Both the position numbers and the translations under genes were made by a program. Shown here one piece after another: positions 43,338 to 51,564 of a stretch of DNA of 64,000 nucleotides; position 1 is the first letter of the stretch, and every line of letters begins with the position of its first letter. A model generated the notes under the pieces. The model saw only the letters and a list, made by a program, of their open reading frames with translations, was not told where the DNA came from and made no database searches. Source of the DNA: AC-32 sp963821495 (GTDB lineage: Bacteria > Actinomycetota > Thermoleophilia > Gaiellales > Gaiellaceae). The DNA lies in NCBI GenBank assembly GCA_963821495.1, contig CAWGEA010000003.1, positions 2,232,001 through 2,296,000 on the forward strand, in the 5' to 3' direction.

Positions 43338-43426
43338 GGCTCAGGCTCGCGATCGCACTCGTCGGCCTGGCCGCCGCGGCCTCCGCGTGGCTCGTCGTGA
43401 TCGACGCGCTACGACGGACGCTGTAG
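43334..43426 (+). CDS. 30-residue single-helix membrane peptide
   Basis: A complete small gene starting at ATG overlapping the CopC-CopD stop (ATGA), translating to MRLRLAIALVGLAAAASAWL and ten further residues, ending at TAG 43424-43426. It has a positive N terminus and one hydrophobic helix. The overlap makes translation likely by coupling. The 3' end overlaps the convergent YciI-like gene by 18 bp. It might be a subunit or stabiliser of the copper transporter; that is inference. Confidence 0.55.
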   Translation: MRLRLAIALVGLAAAASAWLVVIDALRRTL

Positions 43427-43702
43427 CCGGATCGTCCACGGCTCGATCGTCTCGACCACGAGGTGCGTCTCGCTCCACGGATCGCGGGCCCACGTAGCGC
43501 GGACGGCGTCCTCCGACTCGGCCTCGACGGCGTGGACGACCCGCCCCTCGTCCCCAACGGGGCCGCCGAGGACGATGAAGCAGTCGTCCACCAGCGCGTC
43601 CATGTAGGCGGCATGCTCTTCCCAGCCGGTCTGCTCCTCGAGCGGCCGGCCCGGTAGCCAGTCGGGGCCGGCTTGGCGCAGGACGACGTGGAACATCGGC
43701 AT
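43409..43702 (-). CDS. YciI-like protein
   Basis: A 97-residue protein of the YCII dimeric alpha/beta-barrel type (WEEHAAYMDALVDDCFIVLGGPVGDE; VHAVEAESEDAVRATWARDPW). Many members have a His/Asp active-site pair; here EEHAAYMDAL provides the His. No reaction is known for this subgroup. It is 10 bp downstream of the lipoprotein gene at 43712 on the same strand. Confidence 0.88.
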   Translation of the reverse strand: MPMFHVVLRQAGPDWLPGRPLEEQTGWEEHAAYMDALVDDCFIVLGGPVGDEGRVVHAVEAESEDAVRATWARDPWSETHLVVETIEPWTIRLQRPS

Positions 43703-43711
43703 GCCCGTGTT

Positions 43712-44632
43712 CTACCGCGGAGGCGGCCTGATCGCGAGCGGTCGGTCGAACTCGAGGTAGCGGTGCGTCATGAAGTGAGCGGCGGCGACCATGCGCAGCC
43801 GCAGCGGGCGATACGTGCGCGAGTCGATCCAGGCGGTGAACCAGGCAGGCGTGCTCGGGTTCGCGAACGAGACGACCCACACCGGGCGGCCGCCGACGCG
43901 TCCGTCACGCAGCACATAGGCGTTCGTCGCGCGCGAGCCCCACGCGGGCTCGGGCACGCGCAGCCGCGGAAGCTGCTGCGACCGTCGCCACGGTGCGCCC
44001 GGTCGGTCGCGGTCCCAGCGCCGCTCGCCGAGCACGATCGCCGAGGCGCCACCGCGGATCGTGTACGCGACCTCGTCAGGCGCCTGCAGCCGCCAGGTCG
44101 TCAGCAGCCCACCCTTCGGGCCCGAGCGCAGCGACTCGACGTAGACGAGGCTCTTCAGCGCTCGCGTCACGCGGGCGGCCCGCGCCACGACCGCGGCGGC
44201 AGGGCGCGCGCGCGGGGGGACGTGGAAGACGACGGGCTTGCTGCCGCTCGGGCGCACCTCGACGCGCGCGGAGCGCGGCGCGCGAGCCGAGTAGCAGCCG
44301 TCCCCGCAGGGCCGTGCCGGTACGACGCGCCCCCCGGCCGCGAACGCCACCTTCAGGCCGGAGAGCGGCCCGCCGTCCGGCGAGAGCACCGTCGCCGTCA
44401 GCCGCCCCCGCCCGAGTGCGAGCGCAACGGCGCGGCTCCCCGACTCGCCCGCGAGCACGAGCGCCCCGGGCGGCGGAGGCGGCGGGTTCACCACGCCCAC
44501 CGTCAACGCGCGGCGCGAGACGCCGGAGCCGCTCGAGCAGCCAGCGGCGACGAGCGACGCGACGGCGAGGGTCGCCCCGAGCGCGGAAGGGAACCGGCGG
44601 CGCACGCCGATACGGTAGCCCCGGGCGAGCAT
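43712..44632 (-). CDS. Lipoprotein, function unknown
   Basis: A 306-residue protein from ATG 44630-44632; GTG at 44603-44605 is an alternative that gives a more compact signal peptide. It has a basic n-region, hydrophobic core (LGATLAVASLVAAGC) and the lipobox VAAGC. Mature residues about 30-110 include a GALVLAGESGSRAVALAL segment and CGDGC, likely an Ig-like or transthyretin-like domain. The C-terminal half (LKSLVYVESLRSGPKGG...; TTWRLQAPDEVAYTIRGG; FTAWIDSRTYRPLRLRMVAAAHFMTHRYLEF) looks like an LppX/LolA-type lipid-carrier fold. Lipid transport is therefore possible. Confidence 0.78.
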   Translation of the reverse strand: MLARGYRIGVRRRFPSALGATLAVASLVAAGCSSGSGVSRRALTVGVVNPPPPPPGALVLAGESGSRAVALALGRGRLTATVLSPDGGPLSGLKVAFAAGGRVVPARPCGDGCYSARAPRSARVEVRPSGSKPVVFHVPPRARPAAAVVARAARVTRALKSLVYVESLRSGPKGGLLTTWRLQAPDEVAYTIRGGASAIVLGERRWDRDRPGAPWRRSQQLPRLRVPEPAWGSRATNAYVLRDGRVGGRPVWVVSFANPSTPAWFTAWIDSRTYRPLRLRMVAAAHFMTHRYLEFDRPLAIRPPPR

Positions 44633-44644
44633 CAGGGAATCCAC

Positions 44645-44815
44645 TGACGCGGGGCCGGGAAAGCACCGATGGCGCCCGCCGGTGGGGGAGGCACGATGGG
44701 CAGTGCGCTAAGTCCGGATCGCAAGTAGGACGAAGCTCCGGCGAGAAGGGCTAGGAAGAACCCCCGACTCCTCCCCGGCGAAGTGGACGAACGCGACACC
44801 GGCTCAACGAAGAGT
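44645..44815 (+). other. Structured intergenic stretch, possible small RNA or leader
   Basis: No gene of normal size fits here. On the plus strand there are successive hairpins: CACCG with CGGTG, GCAC with GTGC, and CCGGA with TCCGG, ending at a strong terminator-like hairpin (44816-44852). A ten-codon frame (ATG at 44696, MGSALSPDRK) follows GGGGGAGG. The next plus-strand gene is over 1 kb away, so a free-standing transcript is the natural reading. I could not match it to a known RNA family by eye. Confidence 0.35.
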
Positions 44816-44852
44816 CAGAGAGGGCCCAGGGAAACCTGGCCCTCTCTCTTTG
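44816..44852 (+). terminator. Strong hairpin, probable terminator
   Basis: AGAGAGGGCC, then CAGG, loop GAAA, CCTGGCCCTCTCT forms a stem of about 13 base pairs with one bulged C, followed by CTTTG. The T run is short, as is usual in GC-rich genomes. It would end a plus-strand transcript from the preceding structured stretch. Confidence 0.6.
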
Positions 44853-44869
44853 CGCGAACGCTTGCGCCG

Positions 44870-45082
44870 TTACGCAGCCGTGTAGAGCAGTCGCAGCGTC
44901 AGATCCACGGAGAGGCCTTGCCGGAGAAGCTGCACCGCCTCCTCGTCCGGAACCTCCACCTGTGCCGCGAGGACGAGCGCACCGCAGGGCGGGGCACCCG
45001 CGTCGAGGAACAGGTGCAGCCGCCTGCGGAGCAGGCATTCCGCCTCGTCCGTCGTCAAGAGCTCGAACTCTGCCGCAGTCAC
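44870..45082 (-). CDS. Small conserved protein, function unknown
   Basis: A 70-residue helical protein from GTG (TAAEFELLTTDEAECLLRRR, then FLDAGAPPCGALVLAAQVEV and AVQLLRQGLSVDLTLRLL). The pattern of alternating short helices resembles a small Thermoleophilia family I cannot name. It is 33 bp downstream of the SRPBCC gene on the same strand. There is no signal peptide. Confidence 0.62.
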   Translation of the reverse strand: MTAAEFELLTTDEAECLLRRRLHLFLDAGAPPCGALVLAAQVEVPDEEAVQLLRQGLSVDLTLRLLYTAA

Positions 45083-45115
45083 CGGCCTCCCTTCGTAGCC
45101 GCAATGCCGGGGGCC

Positions 45116-45622
45116 TCAGGTATCGGCGCGAGGCGACGCCGTGCGTCTCCCCCGTACGGGGGCATCGACCGCGGCCGGCGCCAACAGCTCCACGACGCGC
45201 GCCGCGCGGTAGTCGAAGATCTCGTCCAGCAGCGGCCGGACGAACCGGTCGACGAGCCGCGCGAGCTGGCCGCCGGGCACGCGGTAGCGGACGTGGTCGT
45301 AGATCTCCGTCCCGCCCTCGACCGGCGCGAGCCGATGAGTGTGCTCCCAGAGCCGGTACGGGCCGGCGCGCTGGACGTCGGTGAACGAGCGCGGAGGGTG
45401 CCACGCCGTGATCTCGGTCAGCCACCGCACCGGCACGCCCTTGATGCGCAGCCGGTACAGCATCAGCGCACCGGCGTGGGCGGCCGAGGGAGCCTCGAGG
45501 ATCTCGAACCCGAGCCACGGCGGCGTGATCGCCGCCAGGTTCTGCGGATTCGCGAAGAAGGCGAACGCGTCGTCGAGGCTGACGGGAACCCGCTGTCTCC
45601 GCTCCAGGACCGACGTTCGCAT
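45116..45622 (-). CDS. SRPBCC (START-like) ligand-binding protein
   Basis: A 168-residue protein starting MRTSVLERRQRVPVS from an ATG with GAGGAGG upstream; a 12-residue longer start is less well supported. It has the helix-grip fold signature DDAFAFFANPQNLAAITPPWLGFEIL, then EITAWHPPRSFTDVQRAGPYRLWEHTHRL and YDHVRYRVPGGQLARLVDRFVRPLL. This subgroup resembles the SRPBCC proteins often attached to or near SDR/NDUFA9-like epimerases. A hydrophobic ligand is expected. Confidence 0.9.
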   Translation of the reverse strand: MRTSVLERRQRVPVSLDDAFAFFANPQNLAAITPPWLGFEILEAPSAAHAGALMLYRLRIKGVPVRWLTEITAWHPPRSFTDVQRAGPYRLWEHTHRLAPVEGGTEIYDHVRYRVPGGQLARLVDRFVRPLLDEIFDYRAARVVELLAPAAVDAPVRGRRTASPRADT

Positions 45623-45678
45623 CGCCCTCCTCGGGTGCACCGATCGCGCCGTAACCATGCCGCTCAGGGAACCGCCGT

Positions 45679-45692
45679 TACTTCAAGAAAGC
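45679..45692 (+). repeat. Direct repeat TACTTCAAGAAAGC, copy 1
   Basis: The 14-bp sequence TACTTCAAGAAAGC is repeated exactly at 46896-46909. The two copies bracket the DUF4239 gene. It is unusually AT-rich for this region. It may be a shared regulatory site or the boundary of an inserted segment. Confidence 0.5.
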
Positions 45693-45911
45693 GAGGGAAC
45701 GGGCCGCATCAGAGAGCCGAATTGGCTCAACCATGCCGCGCTCCCTGTTGCCGTGGGGTTTCAAGTGCCGCGCCAGACGAACGGTAGGCGGTGCAGCCAA
45801 TCGATGATTGCCCGAGACCCTACTGCGAGCAGTCGATCAGCCTGGGCGTCAGGATGCGATCCGTGGTTTGCGTAATGCCGAGATCAGAGGCCGAGGGCCG
45901 CTGAGGCAGTC

Positions 45912-46742
45912 GTGAGCCTCGTCTGGGCCGGTCTTGTCGTTGCGGCAGTCATGGCGGTCGCGATCACGGCGATGTTGCTCGTTCGGCGCCGGGCGCCCGC
46001 GGGAAGCTACTTCGAGGACGGGGACCGCGCCGCCGGAGTCTTCGGTGTCCTCGCGACCGGGTTCGCCGTGCTCCTCGGGTTCGTCGTCTTCCTGGCATTC
46101 GAGAGCTTCGACACCTCGCGAGGCGGTGCCGAGACGGAGGCACAGGTCGTGAGAGAGCAGTTCGAGACGGCCCAGCTCCTCCCCGTCGCTGTGCGTGCCC
46201 GCCTTTCAGGCGAGCTCGTCTGCTACGCGCGCACAGTGATCCATAGCGAGTGGCCGAAGATGCAGGCGGGCACCCTCGGGGACACCCTCAATCCCTGGAC
46301 TCTCGCAATGTTCCGCATCACCAAGACGGTGGAGCCACGGTCAGCCTCCGAGCAGGCGGCGTACGGGAAATGGCTCGACCAGCGCACCGACCGCGAGACT
46401 GCGCGGGCGGACCGCACACACGGCGCCGAGGGGGTGATCCCGCTGCAGCTCTGGATCGTATTGTTCTTGAGCGCCGTGACCATCTTCGTGTTCATGCTGT
46501 TCTTCGCAGACAGCGCAGAGCGCGCCGTCGTGCAGGCGACGATGATGGGCGGCGTGGCGATCGTGATCACCTCGACGCTGCTCCTCTTGTGGTTCCTCGA
46601 CCATCCCTACCATTCTGGCCCGGGTGGCCTCCGGCCCGTCGCCATGGAGCGAACAATCCGCATCCTCGACCGGGGGGCAGGCTTCTCCAATGAGAAGCTC
46701 ACGATTCCCTGCGACGAGCGAGGAACGCCGAGTCGCGCGTGA
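45912..46742 (+). CDS. DUF4239 membrane protein (bestrophin-like)
   Basis: A 276-residue membrane protein from a GTG start. Helices are at about 5-25, 40-65, 175-197 and 205-228, with a large loop between two pairs, the DUF4239 layout. Marks include YFEDGDRAAGVFGVLATGFAVLLGFVVFLAFESF and the paired C-terminal helices around FADSAERAVVQATMMGG. Such proteins are distantly related to bestrophin channels; transport is not proven. It is a single gene between two 14-bp direct repeats, and its codon use looks slightly less GC-rich than its neighbours'. Confidence 0.83.
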   Translation: MSLVWAGLVVAAVMAVAITAMLLVRRRAPAGSYFEDGDRAAGVFGVLATGFAVLLGFVVFLAFESFDTSRGGAETEAQVVREQFETAQLLPVAVRARLSGELVCYARTVIHSEWPKMQAGTLGDTLNPWTLAMFRITKTVEPRSASEQAAYGKWLDQRTDRETARADRTHGAEGVIPLQLWIVLFLSAVTIFVFMLFFADSAERAVVQATMMGGVAIVITSTLLLLWFLDHPYHSGPGGLRPVAMERTIRILDRGAGFSNEKLTIPCDERGTPSRA

Positions 46743-46895
46743 GACGGCAGCCGCACCCTCGAGGCAACTGAAACAACCGGCGTGGGTGCCATGGTCGAGG
46801 TAGTCACAGACGGCTCCACCCGACGATCCGTGCCGACGCGCCGATTCTCGCCTGGCGCAGCTGAGAGCGTTCTCCCCGCAAACCATGCGAGTGCG

Positions 46896-46909
46896 TACTT
46901 CAAGAAAGC
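46896..46909 (+). repeat. Direct repeat TACTTCAAGAAAGC, copy 2
   Basis: Second exact copy of the 14-bp repeat, 1217 bp from the first and 12 bp before the next gene's start. Its place near a start would fit a promoter or regulator site. Confidence 0.5.
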
Positions 46910-46921
46910 AAGCGGGCGCCG

Positions 46922-48256
46922 TTGGTAGCGTCGTCGGCTGAGGTGGTCTTCAGGCAGCTCGTAGACGACGATCTCGGCTGCGCGTCCTACCTGATCGGCG
47001 ACGAGGCGGCCGGCGAGGCGGCGGTCGTGGATCCCGCCTACGCGATCGAGCCTTACCTCGAGGCGGCAGAGCGCGAAGGGCTGCAGATCGTGCGGGTGCT
47101 CGAGACGCACACGCACGCCGACCACATCTCCGGCCACGGCCGCTTCGCGCTCGAGCACGAGCTGCCGGTCGCGATTCACGCGCTCGCCGAGGCGGAGTAC
47201 CCGTGCGAGCCGCTCGCGGACGGCGACGAGGTGCTCGTCGGCTCGATTCCGATCCGCGTGCTGCACACGCCGGGCCACCGGCCCGAGCACTGCTGCTTCC
47301 TCGTCGAGGGCCACCTGCTCACCGGCGACTCGCTGCTGATCGGCGACGCGGCGCGGCCCGATCTCGCGATCGAGGCGCGCGAAGGAGCCGAGCACCTCTT
47401 CCACTCGCTCGAGCGGCTGGCGGATCTGCCCGACGAGACCGAGGTCGATCCGGGCCACACGGGTGGCTCGCTCTGCGGCGCGGGCCTCAGCCGCGAGCGC
47501 GTCTCCACCCTGCGCATGGAGCGCTTGAGCAACCAGGCGCTCGCGATCCACGACGTGCAGGAGTTCGTCGCGCATTCGGCCGGGATCGCGGCCCCGCGGC
47601 CCCCGACGGTCGAGCGCGTCGTCGCCCTGAACCGCGGGCCCTTCCTGGCCGCGCAGCCGCCGCTCGAGCGCCTGGACGGCGTACAGGGGCAGCTGCTCGA
47701 CGTGCGGCCGGCCACGACCTACGCGGCCGGACACGTCCACGGCGCGGTCAACGTTCCGCTCGAGGGCTCGGCCGTCGGCACGAAGGCAGGCTTCGTGCTC
47801 GACCACGACACGGCGATCACGATCCACGCGGGCTCGACCGCCGACGCCGAGGACGCCGCGCGCCGGCTCTATGCCGTCGGCCTGCTGAACGTCGCCGGCT
47901 ACGTCCTCGAGCTCGAGACCCCCGAGCGATTCGAGCCGGTCGGGATCGAGGAGCTGGAGAGACTGCTCGAACAGGACGCGGTCGAGGTGCTCGACGTGCG
48001 CGAGAAGGACGAGCGGGACGAGGGCTACATCCCCGGCAGCCGCCACATCCCCTATCGCCTCGTGCGGGCCTACCGCGAGGAGCTCGACGGCCGGCCCGTG
48101 GTGACGATCTGCTCCTCGGGCGCGCGCGCGGGGGTCGCGGCGAGCGTGCTCGCAGCGGAAGGGGTCGACGCCCGGCCAGTGCTCGAGGGCGGCCTCGAGG
48201 CGTGGCAGAAGCGCGGCCACGCGCTCACCGCCTTCAGGCGCTGCGGCTCAGGCTGA
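46922..48256 (+). CDS. Metallo-beta-lactamase/persulfide dioxygenase with two rhodanese domains
   Basis: A 444-residue cytosolic protein. Residues about 5-235 are an ETHE1-like metallo-beta-lactamase domain (LETHTHADHISGH, the metal site; LHTPGHRPEHCCF; LLTGDSLLIGD; VDPGHTGG), the type that oxidises persulfides. Residues about 255-330 are a rhodanese domain without active-site Cys (TIHAGSTADA), and about 345-440 a rhodanese domain with Cys (ICSSGARAGVA). It would detoxify sulfide-derived persulfide. The start is uncertain between TTG 46922 and GTG 46943. Its last 9 bases overlap the convergent cyclase gene. Confidence 0.9.
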   Translation: MVASSAEVVFRQLVDDDLGCASYLIGDEAAGEAAVVDPAYAIEPYLEAAEREGLQIVRVLETHTHADHISGHGRFALEHELPVAIHALAEAEYPCEPLADGDEVLVGSIPIRVLHTPGHRPEHCCFLVEGHLLTGDSLLIGDAARPDLAIEAREGAEHLFHSLERLADLPDETEVDPGHTGGSLCGAGLSRERVSTLRMERLSNQALAIHDVQEFVAHSAGIAAPRPPTVERVVALNRGPFLAAQPPLERLDGVQGQLLDVRPATTYAAGHVHGAVNVPLEGSAVGTKAGFVLDHDTAITIHAGSTADAEDAARRLYAVGLLNVAGYVLELETPERFEPVGIEELERLLEQDAVEVLDVREKDERDEGYIPGSRHIPYRLVRAYREELDGRPVVTICSSGARAGVAASVLAAEGVDARPVLEGGLEAWQKRGHALTAFRRCGSG

Positions 48257-51200
48257 CTCGGCCAGGAGCGGCTCTGCCTCGGCCGTCCACGCCTTCGCTC
48301 CGAGCTGCGCGAAGACGGGCAACGCGAGCCGGAGCTGCCGGTCGGCCCCCGCACGCTCGCCGACGGCGGCGTACTCCCCGGCGGCCTTCAGCCGCGCGTA
48401 AGCCTCGTCCGGCACGGAGCCGATCCCGGCGAAGGTCTCGGCGGCGCCTTCGAGGTCGCCCGAGGCCACACGCCGGGCGGCCTCGTGCCACGGGGTCGCG
48501 GCCCTCGTCTCGCGCTCGAGGGCCTCGAGTAGCTCCGCCGAGCGGCCGAGCTCGCGAAACACCCACGGCGCCAACGCGCACTCGTTCGGCTGGCGGATTC
48601 CCGTTGCGCGCCAGGCCGCGACGAGCTCGTCCGCGAGGGCATCGGCCGCGGCCCGCTTGCCGACCTCGAGCTCGACGTGGGCCGCGAGGGCCAGCGACGG
48701 GTTGAGCGTCTGCGGATCCTTCACCGGACGCGAGACCTCGGTCGCCCGGCGCGCCTCGGCGAGAGCGCCCGGCTCGCCCCTCGCGAGCAGGATCGCCGAG
48801 CGGACGTTGCGGCATGAGCCCTCCATGTAGTGACCCGACGAGGCCTCGATCGCCTCCAGATACTCCTCCACGGTGGCGAGCGCTTCGTCCCAGCGCCCTT
48901 CCCAGTGGCAGTGGAAGGCGTGCTCGGCCTCCTGCCAGAGGATGAAGCTCTTCACCCCGAGGCGCCTCGCAAGGATCCGGCCCTGCTCGTGCAGCTCTCC
49001 GGCGCGACGCAGGTCGCCGAGGACGACGGTCATCCAGGTCAGGTTCGCCGCGGCGGAGATCTCCTCGTACGAATGCACGGCCGCACCGGCGGCCATCGCC
49101 TCCTCGAGATCTCGCAGCCCGCCGGGGTCGCCGCCCACGACCCGCGAGACGCCGATCGTGTTCAGGGTGCGCGAGCGCGTCGCCTCGAGGCCGAGCGTCT
49201 GCGCCAGCTGCAAGGACTCGGACGAGAGGGCGATCGCCCGTTCGAACTCATCGGCCATCATCAGTGCGCGGCCGAGCTCCTGGAGCACGAACGCCTTCGC
49301 CGGCGACGGTCCCCGATCCGCGACGAGCTCGCGGGCGCGCTCGAGATGCTGCAGCGCCACGTCGCGCTCGCCCCGGTTGAGCCAGACACCCGCGAGCCGT
49401 GCCTGGGCTTCCGCCGCAGCCTCGACCTTGCCCTGCCGGAGCAGGCCCTCGGTCGCGTCCGTCAGCACCGCGTCGTCGAGCGCGAGATCGTCCACCCGGC
49501 TCTTCGCGTAGGCGAGGAGCAGCTCGGCGCGCTGCGGGTCGTCCGCCGGCCAGAGCTCGAGCGCCGCCTCGTACAGTCGCGCCGCGGCCGGGAAGGCGCC
49601 GAGCGCGAGCGCGCGATCGCCGGCGTCGCGTGCCACCACTCGCGCCCGTGCAACGAGCTCCGCCGGCTCCTCCGCTCCGGTCAGGCGCCGCAGCCTGAGA
49701 GCCTCGAGGTAGTGGTGGGCGAGCATCTCCGCGTGGTCTTCCGGCCGGCCCAGCGCGTCGAGCCACTCGGCCGCCCGCGCGTGCCGCTCGGCCCTCGCGC
49801 TGCGGGGAATCTGGCCGTAGGCGACGTCGCGGACGAGCAGGTGCCGGAAGGCGTACTCCTCCTCCCCGCCCACCGACGAGCGGCGCTCGCGGCGGACGAA
49901 CTCCTTGCGCTCGAGGGCGTGCAGGCGCTCCTCCGCCTCGCCGCGCTCGACGCCGCCGACCGCACAGGCCGCGCCGAGCCAGAAGACCTTCCCGAGCACG
50001 GCCGCGTCCTGCAGAAGCTGCTTCTCGCCCGCGGGCAGCCCGTCCAGGCGGGCGGCGATGATGCCCTGGACGTTCTCCGGCAGCGGCAGCTCCTCGTGCG
50101 TGCCCGCCTCGGCGAGCAACCGGGCGAACTGCTCCGCGTAGAGCGGGTTGCCGCCGGCCCGGGCGAGGAGCGAGGCCTGCACCTCCGCGGGGAGCACCGA
50201 GCGCTCCAGCAGGCTCCCGAGCAGCCGCGCGGTCTCCTGCTCGGAGAGCGGCGAGATCGAGAGCGTCAACGCGTTCGGCTTGCCGCCGCCCCAGCCGGGC
50301 CGCCGCTCGAGCAACTCGGGCCGCGCGGTGCAGACGACGAGCAGCGGGACGCCGGAGCTCCAGTCGACGAGGTGGTCGACGAAGTCGAGCAGGTCGTCGT
50401 CGGCCCAGTGGAGGTCCTCGAAGACGAGCACCGTGGGTCGCTGGTCGGCGAGGCCTTCGAAGAACTGCCGCCACGCGGCGAAGCGCTCGGCGCGGTCGCC
50501 GCCCGTCTCGCCGTCGGCGGCGAGCCCGATCAGCGGCCGCAGGTTCTCGACCAGCAGCTGCGGGCTCTCGACCTGCAGGGCCTCGACGGTGTCGACGAGC
50601 TTCCGCTCGGCGTCTTCCGGCGCGTCGCTGTCGAGGATGCCGGAGTGCGCCTTGGCCATCTCGGCGAGCGCCCAGTACGTGATCCCTTCCCCGTACGGAA
50701 GCGAGCGCCCCTGCCGCCAGAAGATCAGCTCCTCCTCGGCGTCGGCGACGCGCGAGAGCTCGTAGACGAGCCGGCTCTTGCCGATCCCCGGGACGCCGAC
50801 GAGGGTCACGAGCTGGGGCGAGCGCTCCTCCCGGGCCCGAGCGAGCGCGTCGGCGAGGAAGTCGAGCTCGCGGCGCCTGCCCACGAAGGCAGCGCCCGCC
50901 TGCTCGACGTCCAGGCCGAAACGAGACCGGGCCTCGCGCGCCTCCCAGACGGAAACCGGCTCCGCCTTGCCCTTCGCGTGCACGGACTCGGCCTCGCGGT
51001 AGTCGATCCGCGGCCGCGTCGCACGGAACGTCGTCTCGTCGACGAGCACCCCGTTCACCGGTGCAGCGCTCTGCAGGCGCGCGGCGGTGTTGACGACGTC
51101 GCCCGCGACCATGCCCTCACCTTCCGCCGGCGAGGCCCCGAGCGACACGAGCGCCTCGCCTGTGGTGACGGCCACGCGGACCTGCAGGCGCCCGTCCTCG

Positions 51201-51559
51201 ACGATCGAGTCGCGGATGGCGAGTCCCGCCCGCACCGCGCGCTCGGGGTCGTCCTCGTGCGCGACCGGCGCGCCAAAGACCGCCATCACCGCATCGCCGA
51301 TGAACTTCTCCACGGTGCCGCCGTGCCGCTCGAGCTCGCTTCGCAGCTGCGCGTAGTACGGCGAGAGCGTGGCACGCACGTCCTCCGGGTCGAGCTGCTC
51401 GGCGTGCGAGGTGAAGCCGACGAGGTCGGCGAAGAGCACGCTCACGACCTTGCGCTCCTCGCGCGCTGCCCGCGGCGCCGCCTCGAGGCGCGTCCCGCAG
51501 GCCGCGCAGAAGCTCGCGTCGGCGGGGTTCTCGCGCCCGCACTCCCCGCAGACGAGCAT
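48248..51559 (-). CDS. Class III cyclase-ATPase-TPR signalling protein
   Basis: A 1103-residue protein. Order: zinc ribbon (Cys 4, 7, 18, 21); cyclase domain (about 36-205: VLFADLVGFT with Asp45, KFIGDAVMAVFG with Lys85 and Asp89, GDVVNTAARL); AAA/STAND ATPase (about 225-500: GVPGIGKS at about 255-262, VFEDLHWADD at about 379-388, the usual Walker B); then tetratricopeptide-like helices to the end. It presumably makes cAMP under control of the ATPase/TPR module. No membrane helix. It starts 5 bp after the threonine ammonia-lyase stop, so it is transcribed with that gene. Such cyclase-ATPase proteins occur in many copies in actinomycetes. Confidence 0.93.
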   Translation of the reverse strand: MLVCGECGRENPADASFCAACGTRLEAAPRAAREERKVVSVLFADLVGFTSHAEQLDPEDVRATLSPYYAQLRSELERHGGTVEKFIGDAVMAVFGAPVAHEDDPERAVRAGLAIRDSIVEDGRLQVRVAVTTGEALVSLGASPAEGEGMVAGDVVNTAARLQSAAPVNGVLVDETTFRATRPRIDYREAESVHAKGKAEPVSVWEAREARSRFGLDVEQAGAAFVGRRRELDFLADALARAREERSPQLVTLVGVPGIGKSRLVYELSRVADAEEELIFWRQGRSLPYGEGITYWALAEMAKAHSGILDSDAPEDAERKLVDTVEALQVESPQLLVENLRPLIGLAADGETGGDRAERFAAWRQFFEGLADQRPTVLVFEDLHWADDDLLDFVDHLVDWSSGVPLLVVCTARPELLERRPGWGGGKPNALTLSISPLSEQETARLLGSLLERSVLPAEVQASLLARAGGNPLYAEQFARLLAEAGTHEELPLPENVQGIIAARLDGLPAGEKQLLQDAAVLGKVFWLGAACAVGGVERGEAEERLHALERKEFVRRERRSSVGGEEEYAFRHLLVRDVAYGQIPRSARAERHARAAEWLDALGRPEDHAEMLAHHYLEALRLRRLTGAEEPAELVARARVVARDAGDRALALGAFPAAARLYEAALELWPADDPQRAELLLAYAKSRVDDLALDDAVLTDATEGLLRQGKVEAAAEAQARLAGVWLNRGERDVALQHLERARELVADRGPSPAKAFVLQELGRALMMADEFERAIALSSESLQLAQTLGLEATRSRTLNTIGVSRVVGGDPGGLRDLEEAMAAGAAVHSYEEISAAANLTWMTVVLGDLRRAGELHEQGRILARRLGVKSFILWQEAEHAFHCHWEGRWDEALATVEEYLEAIEASSGHYMEGSCRNVRSAILLARGEPGALAEARRATEVSRPVKDPQTLNPSLALAAHVELEVGKRAAADALADELVAAWRATGIRQPNECALAPWVFRELGRSAELLEALERETRAATPWHEAARRVASGDLEGAAETFAGIGSVPDEAYARLKAAGEYAAVGERAGADRQLRLALPVFAQLGAKAWTAEAEPLLAESA

Positions 51560-51564
51560 CGCCC

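Noticed and set aside
44645..44869. SRP RNA, tmRNA or RNase P RNA
   Set aside because: The core sequences of these RNAs were looked for and not found on either strand.
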